In this document: positions 41,618 through 44,470 of the stretch, in pieces | How the letters are laid out: each line of letters starts with the position of its first letter | How positions within the stretch are numbered: the first letter of the stretch is position 1 | NCBI GenBank assembly: GCA_944391805.1 | Contig: CALXUY010000097.1 | Span: 1-44,470, forward strand | DNA: 44,470 nucleotides | Source of the DNA: an uncultured Clostridia bacterium | Lineage (GTDB): Bacteria; Bacillota; Clostridia; Oscillospirales; CAG-272 | Reading direction: 5' to 3' | Translations under genes and position numbers: made by a program | Notes under the pieces: model-generated | What the model saw: the letters and a program-made list of their open reading frames with translations, nothing else | Told to the model about the DNA's origin: nothing | Database searches by the model: none

Positions 41618-43288
41618 ATGCAGACCGATCTTGAAATTGCGCAGGCATGCCGGCTCAAGCCGATCTCGGAGATTGCCGCGGCGGCGCACATTGACGAACA
41701 ATATGTGGAACAATATGGGAGATATAAGGCCAAAATCGATCTCTCTCTCATCGAGCACACCAAGCGCGGGGACGGCAGGCTGATTCTGGTCACCGCCATT
41801 ACCCCCACGCCCGCCGGCGAGGGCAAGACCACCACTACCATAGGACTTGCGGACGGTCTGCGCCGCATCGGCAAGAATGCGACGCTGGCGCTGCGCGAGC
41901 CATCGCTCGGGCCGGTGTTCGGCATCAAGGGCGGTGCCGCCGGAGGCGGGTACGCACAGGTGGTGCCGATGGAGGACATCAACCTGCATTTCACCGGCGA
42001 TTTTCACGCGATCGGCGCGGCCAACAATCTGCTGGCAGCCATGCTCGACAATCATATTCATCAGGGCAACGCGCTGGGAATCGACCCCCGCCGCATCACC
42101 TGGCGGCGGTGTGTGGACATGAACGACCGTCAGCTCCGTTTTGTGGTGGACGGTCTGGGCGGAAAAGTCAACGGTGTGCCCCGTGAGGACGGTTTTGACA
42201 TCACGGTCGCCTCCGAGATCATGGCCGTGCTCTGCCTCGCCTCCTCGCTTTCCGACCTGCGCGAGCGGCTCTCCCGCATCATCGTGGGATACACGTATGA
42301 CGACAGACCGGTTACGGCCGGCCAGCTCAAGGCGGCGGGCGCCATGACCGCGCTGCTGCGGGACGCGCTCAAGCCCAATCTGGTGCAGACCCTCGAGGGT
42401 ACGCCGGCCCTTGTGCACGGCGGACCCTTTGCCAACATCGCGCACGGCTGCAACTCGGTTGTCGCCACACGCATGGCCCTGAAGCTCGGGGACTACACCG
42501 TGACCGAGGCGGGATTTGGGGCAGATCTCGGGGCCGAGAAGTTTCTGGACATCAAATGCCGCATGGCGGGGCTGACGCCCGCCGCCGTGGTGATGGTTGC
42601 CACGGTCCGTGCGCTCAAAATGCACGGCGGGCTGGCCAAGAATGAGCTGGCCGAGGAAAACCTTGCGGCGCTCGGGGCGGGCATTCCCAATCTGCTGCGC
42701 CATGTCTCCAACATCCGGGAGGTCTACCGTCTGCCCTGCGTGGTGGCGGTCAACCGCTTCCCGACAGACACCGACGCCGAGATTGATTTCATCATCCGGG
42801 AGTGCCGCAAGCTGGGCGTGAACACCGTGCTCTCCACTGTCTGGGCCGAGGGCGGACGGGGCGGAGAGGCTCTCGCCCGCGAGGTGGTGCGCCTGTGCGA
42901 GCAGGAAAAAGGCGACTTCGCCTTCAGCTATGCCGACGGGCTGCCGATTGCCGAAAAGATTGAGGCTGTTGTGCGCAGGGTTTACCGCGGCGCCGGCGTC
43001 AGCATTCTGCCGGCGGCGCAAAAGCAGATTGCCGCGCTGGAGGCATTGGGCTTCGGGCGCTGCCCGGTCTGCATTGCCAAGACGCAGTACAGCTTTTCGG
43101 ACGACCCGACCAAGCTCGGCGCGCCTGAGGATTTCACGGTCACTGTGCGGAATGTGAAAATCTGCGCGGGAGCCGGATTTGTGGTGGCACTGACCGGTGA
43201 TATTATGACCATGCCGGGACTGCCGAAAAAACCGGCTGCCGAGAACATCGACGTGGACGCATCCGGCAAAATTGTGGGGCTGTTCTGA
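41618..43288 (+). CDS. fhs: Formate-tetrahydrofolate ligase (10-formyl-THF synthetase)
   Basis: This 556-aa enzyme joins formate and THF with ATP. The start at 41618 follows GGAGGG. The P-loop [15 protein letters not shown] (near 66-80), [33 protein letters not shown] and the C-terminal [15 protein letters not shown] are all typical. It ends the pur operon, 12 bp after purL, and supplies 10-formyl-THF for PurN and for the AICAR transformylase. This suggests that formate is the one-carbon source for purines here. Confidence 0.97.
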   Translation: MQTDLEIAQACRLKPISEIAAAAHIDEQYVEQYGRYKAKIDLSLIEHTKRGDGRLILVTAITPTPAGEGKTTTTIGLADGLRRIGKNATLALREPSLGPVFGIKGGAAGGGYAQVVPMEDINLHFTGDFHAIGAANNLLAAMLDNHIHQGNALGIDPRRITWRRCVDMNDRQLRFVVDGLGGKVNGVPREDGFDITVASEIMAVLCLASSLSDLRERLSRIIVGYTYDDRPVTAGQLKAAGAMTALLRDALKPNLVQTLEGTPALVHGGPFANIAHGCNSVVATRMALKLGDYTVTEAGFGADLGAEKFLDIKCRMAGLTPAAVVMVATVRALKMHGGLAKNELAEENLAALGAGIPNLLRHVSNIREVYRLPCVVAVNRFPTDTDAEIDFIIRECRKLGVNTVLSTVWAEGGRGGEALAREVVRLCEQEKGDFAFSYADGLPIAEKIEAVVRRVYRGAGVSILPAAQKQIAALEALGFGRCPVCIAKTQYSFSDDPTKLGAPEDFTVTVRNVKICAGAGFVVALTGDIMTMPGLPKKPAAENIDVDASGKIVGLF

Positions 43289-43476
43289 ACCGGCTGCCGG
43301 GCGGATCCGGCAAATATGCCGGATCGCGCCAAGAGAAGGGAGCATGGAGCAGGGACGCTCATCAAGCTGACGGAACCCGGGAAATTTGTGAGGCTGTGCA
43401 GCAGCTTTTCTGCCACATTCATTGGCACATAAGGGCGCACAGTGGAACGGATTTCGTGACGAATTCGTATAGCAAA

Positions 43477-43515
43477 CGCAGGGCAACAGCATGTTTTTGA
43501 TGCTGTTGCCCTGCG
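43477..43515. repeat. 16-bp perfect hairpin after the pur operon
   Basis: CGCAGGGCAACAGCAT pairs with ATGCTGTTGCCCTGCG around GTTTTTG. There is no T-run behind it on either strand. It is the first of three hairpins in a row. Confidence 0.6.
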
Positions 43516-43529
43516 CTGCGGATCGTAGA

Positions 43530-43578
43530 CAAAAAGCGTCCGTTCCATGGCCAAATGCCGCGGAATGGACGCTTTTTG
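43530..43578. terminator. Bidirectional terminator-like hairpin
   Basis: CAAAAAGCGTCCGTTCC (43530-43546) pairs with GGAATGGACGCTTTTTG (43562-43578), with one G-U pair. Because the A-run and T-run are inside the stem ends, each strand ends in TTTTT. It is suitable to stop the pur transcript and any minus-strand transcript. Confidence 0.65.
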
Positions 43579-43613
43579 CCTACAGCTTGGGTTTTCCGAT
43601 CAAAACACAAAGC

Positions 43614-43658
43614 AAGCGGTTGCTTGATCCTTTTCCGATGATCAGCAACCGCTTTTTT
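43614..43658 (+). terminator. Rho-independent terminator
   Basis: AAGCGGTTGCT (43614-43624) pairs with AGCAACCGCTT (43644-43654), extended inside by GATC/GATC with one bulge, then TTTTTT and a second T-run. It is the third in the series and has the clearest plus-strand T-run. Confidence 0.75.
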
Positions 43659-43684
43659 GCGTTTTTATGTGACAGTTCCTTTCG

Positions 43685-44002
43685 CTATAGACTGCGCAAC
43701 TCCTTGCAGCTTTTTACCGACAGGATTCCAAAATGTACAAATATCCCACAAACAAAGCCTGCTGCAATCAGGCTTGCGATAATCTGCGGTCAAGATATTT
43801 TCTGTGGATGGGAGCGTCCGACAAAAAACGAATGGCGGATTTGCATGGTCAGAAATTGCGCGGCGGTGTCTGAACGTTTTCTGAAAATATCTGGCAATTT
43901 TATAAAGGTAGAAAACGAACGGATTTCTTGCGCGCGGCTTTCCGGAAGTCTGTACAATATGCGTGAATAATACAGATTGTTGGTCTCTTTGTTGGGTTGC
44001 AT
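43685..44002 (-). pseudogene. Possible decayed membrane-protein frame
   Basis: On the minus strand a frame from 44002 runs to a stop at 43790-43792. It then continues in the same frame for 34 codons to 43685 and contains a convincing hydrophobic segment (IIASLIAAGFVCGIFVHFGIL). There is no ribosome site at a clear start. The region is more AT-rich than the operon before it. It may be a broken gene with a premature stop, or chance. Confidence 0.2.
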
Positions 44003-44032
44003 TTTATATACGATTATGGTATACTTATACCA
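43997..44032 (+). promoter_or_regulatory. Promoter with its -10 box inside a 16-bp palindrome
   Basis: TTGCAT (43997-44002) and TATACT (44020-44025) have a 17-bp spacer. The -10 lies in the perfect palindrome TGGTATA-CT-TATACCA (44017-44032). A repressor dimer bound there would block the promoter. No supported gene follows within the window, so the target is unknown. Confidence 0.45.
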
Positions 44033-44470
44033 ACAACACGCGGATATCCGTCTCTATATTTGTGATATAAAACAATTTATCGATGCATTTATTCCGCAAA
44101 AAAACAGCCGCATCATTCGGGCAACACCGCATAATTCACGGATCAAGCCAATAGACCGCACATCTTTTTGCATCTTTTTGCCGACAGGCACGGAGCCTGC
44201 ACAAATCCCATACAGGCGAAAAAATTTGCTTTCAGAATTGGTTTGTCCCGCGAAATATCTGTCGTGAAGAGAGCCGCAGGCCGCGCACGGTCAGAATGGT
44301 GCGGTCTTGCCTTCACTGTTATGAAAGTAGTCATTGGTTTTTGACCCGCAAATTGCAATAGCAAGTTGCAATAGTTTTCAAAATAGTAACAAATTCAGAT
44401 AGAACGGAGATTCAACGCCCTGCGGGTGACGGAGGGCGAGGCGAGCGAAGCGAGTCCGAGACCGACGGCA
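44033..44470. other. AT-rich end of window, no supported gene
   Basis: Short frames exist on both strands, but none has a ribosome site or a recognisable product. The last 50 bases turn GC-rich with GCGAGGCGAGCGAAGCGAG-like short repeats and may begin another element outside the window. Confidence 0.4.

Noticed and set aside
39953..43492. A 1179-codon open frame antisense to purL and fhs
   Set aside because: It spans two well-identified genes on the other strand and crosses their boundary, has no ribosome site, and shows the shadow composition of GC-rich coding DNA.
43491..43970. A 159-codon plus-strand frame after fhs
   Set aside because: It runs through two of the three hairpins, has no ribosome site and no recognisable domain.
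1..44470. CRISPR arrays, tRNA or rRNA genes, insertion sequences, phage genes or attachment sites
   Set aside because: I saw no regularly spaced repeats, no cloverleaf-forming sequence with T-arm consensus, no transposase or integrase motif, and no flanking inverted repeats of element size.

Overview
The window is a GC-rich piece of chromosome that reads like a Clostridia-class Firmicute, probably of the Oscillospiraceae/Ruminococcaceae type. This placement is inference. It rests on family signatures: a BceRS-BceAB peptide-antibiotic module, a PyrR-attenuated pyr operon, dihydroorotate dehydrogenase 1B with PyrK, a PurF of the MGGFFG type, PurO plus a stand-alone AICAR transformylase instead of bifunctional PurH, and formate-tetrahydrofolate ligase. 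Strong AAGGAG-type ribosome sites and TTGACA-17-TATAAT promoters occur throughout.

Region 1 (1-3004, minus) is a heavy-metal module: an ArsR/SmtB repressor with both metal-site motifs, a separate CXXC heavy-metal-binding protein and a Zn/Cd P1B-ATPase, behind a promoter with an SmtB-like operator. Region 2 (3100-5280) holds a conserved clostridial protein of unknown function and a small low-GC membrane-protein pair. Region 3 (5350-10780, minus) is a BceRS-BceAB two-component/ABC module followed by one or two very small membrane peptides. Region 4 (11000-18330) is mixed: a Gly/Arg-rich two-TM protein, a Nudix hydrolase, an FkbM-type methyltransferase with a large low-complexity insert, a HIT protein, aspartokinase, 4-alpha-glucanotransferase and a small membrane protein.

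Region 5 (18416-28900, plus) is a pyr operon: pyrR, pyrC, carB, pyrK, pyrD, pyrF, two unknown genes, pyrE, pyrB, pyrI. It follows a leader in which a PyrR-binding hairpin, an antiterminator and a terminator can all be drawn. Together these enzymes make UMP, but carA is not in the window. Region 6 (29016-43288, plus) is a pur operon: purE, purF, purM, purN, purO, AICAR transformylase, glyA, purD, purL, fhs. Its leader matches a ZTP (pfl) riboswitch with an overlapping terminator. glyA and fhs supply glycine and one-carbon units for the same pathway. The AICAR intermediate ZMP is consumed by the transformylase encoded here, which fits ZTP control. purK, purC, purB and purA are not in the window.

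Region 7 (43289-44470) has no convincing gene. It carries three tandem hairpins, a possible decayed membrane-protein frame and a promoter whose -10 box lies inside a 16-bp palindrome.

The most interesting observation is that the PurF protein lacks the N-terminal cysteine and the other glutaminase residues of classical PurF, while carB stands without carA. Two glutamine-dependent entry steps into nucleotide synthesis therefore appear here without a visible glutaminase, whereas PurL keeps an intact one.
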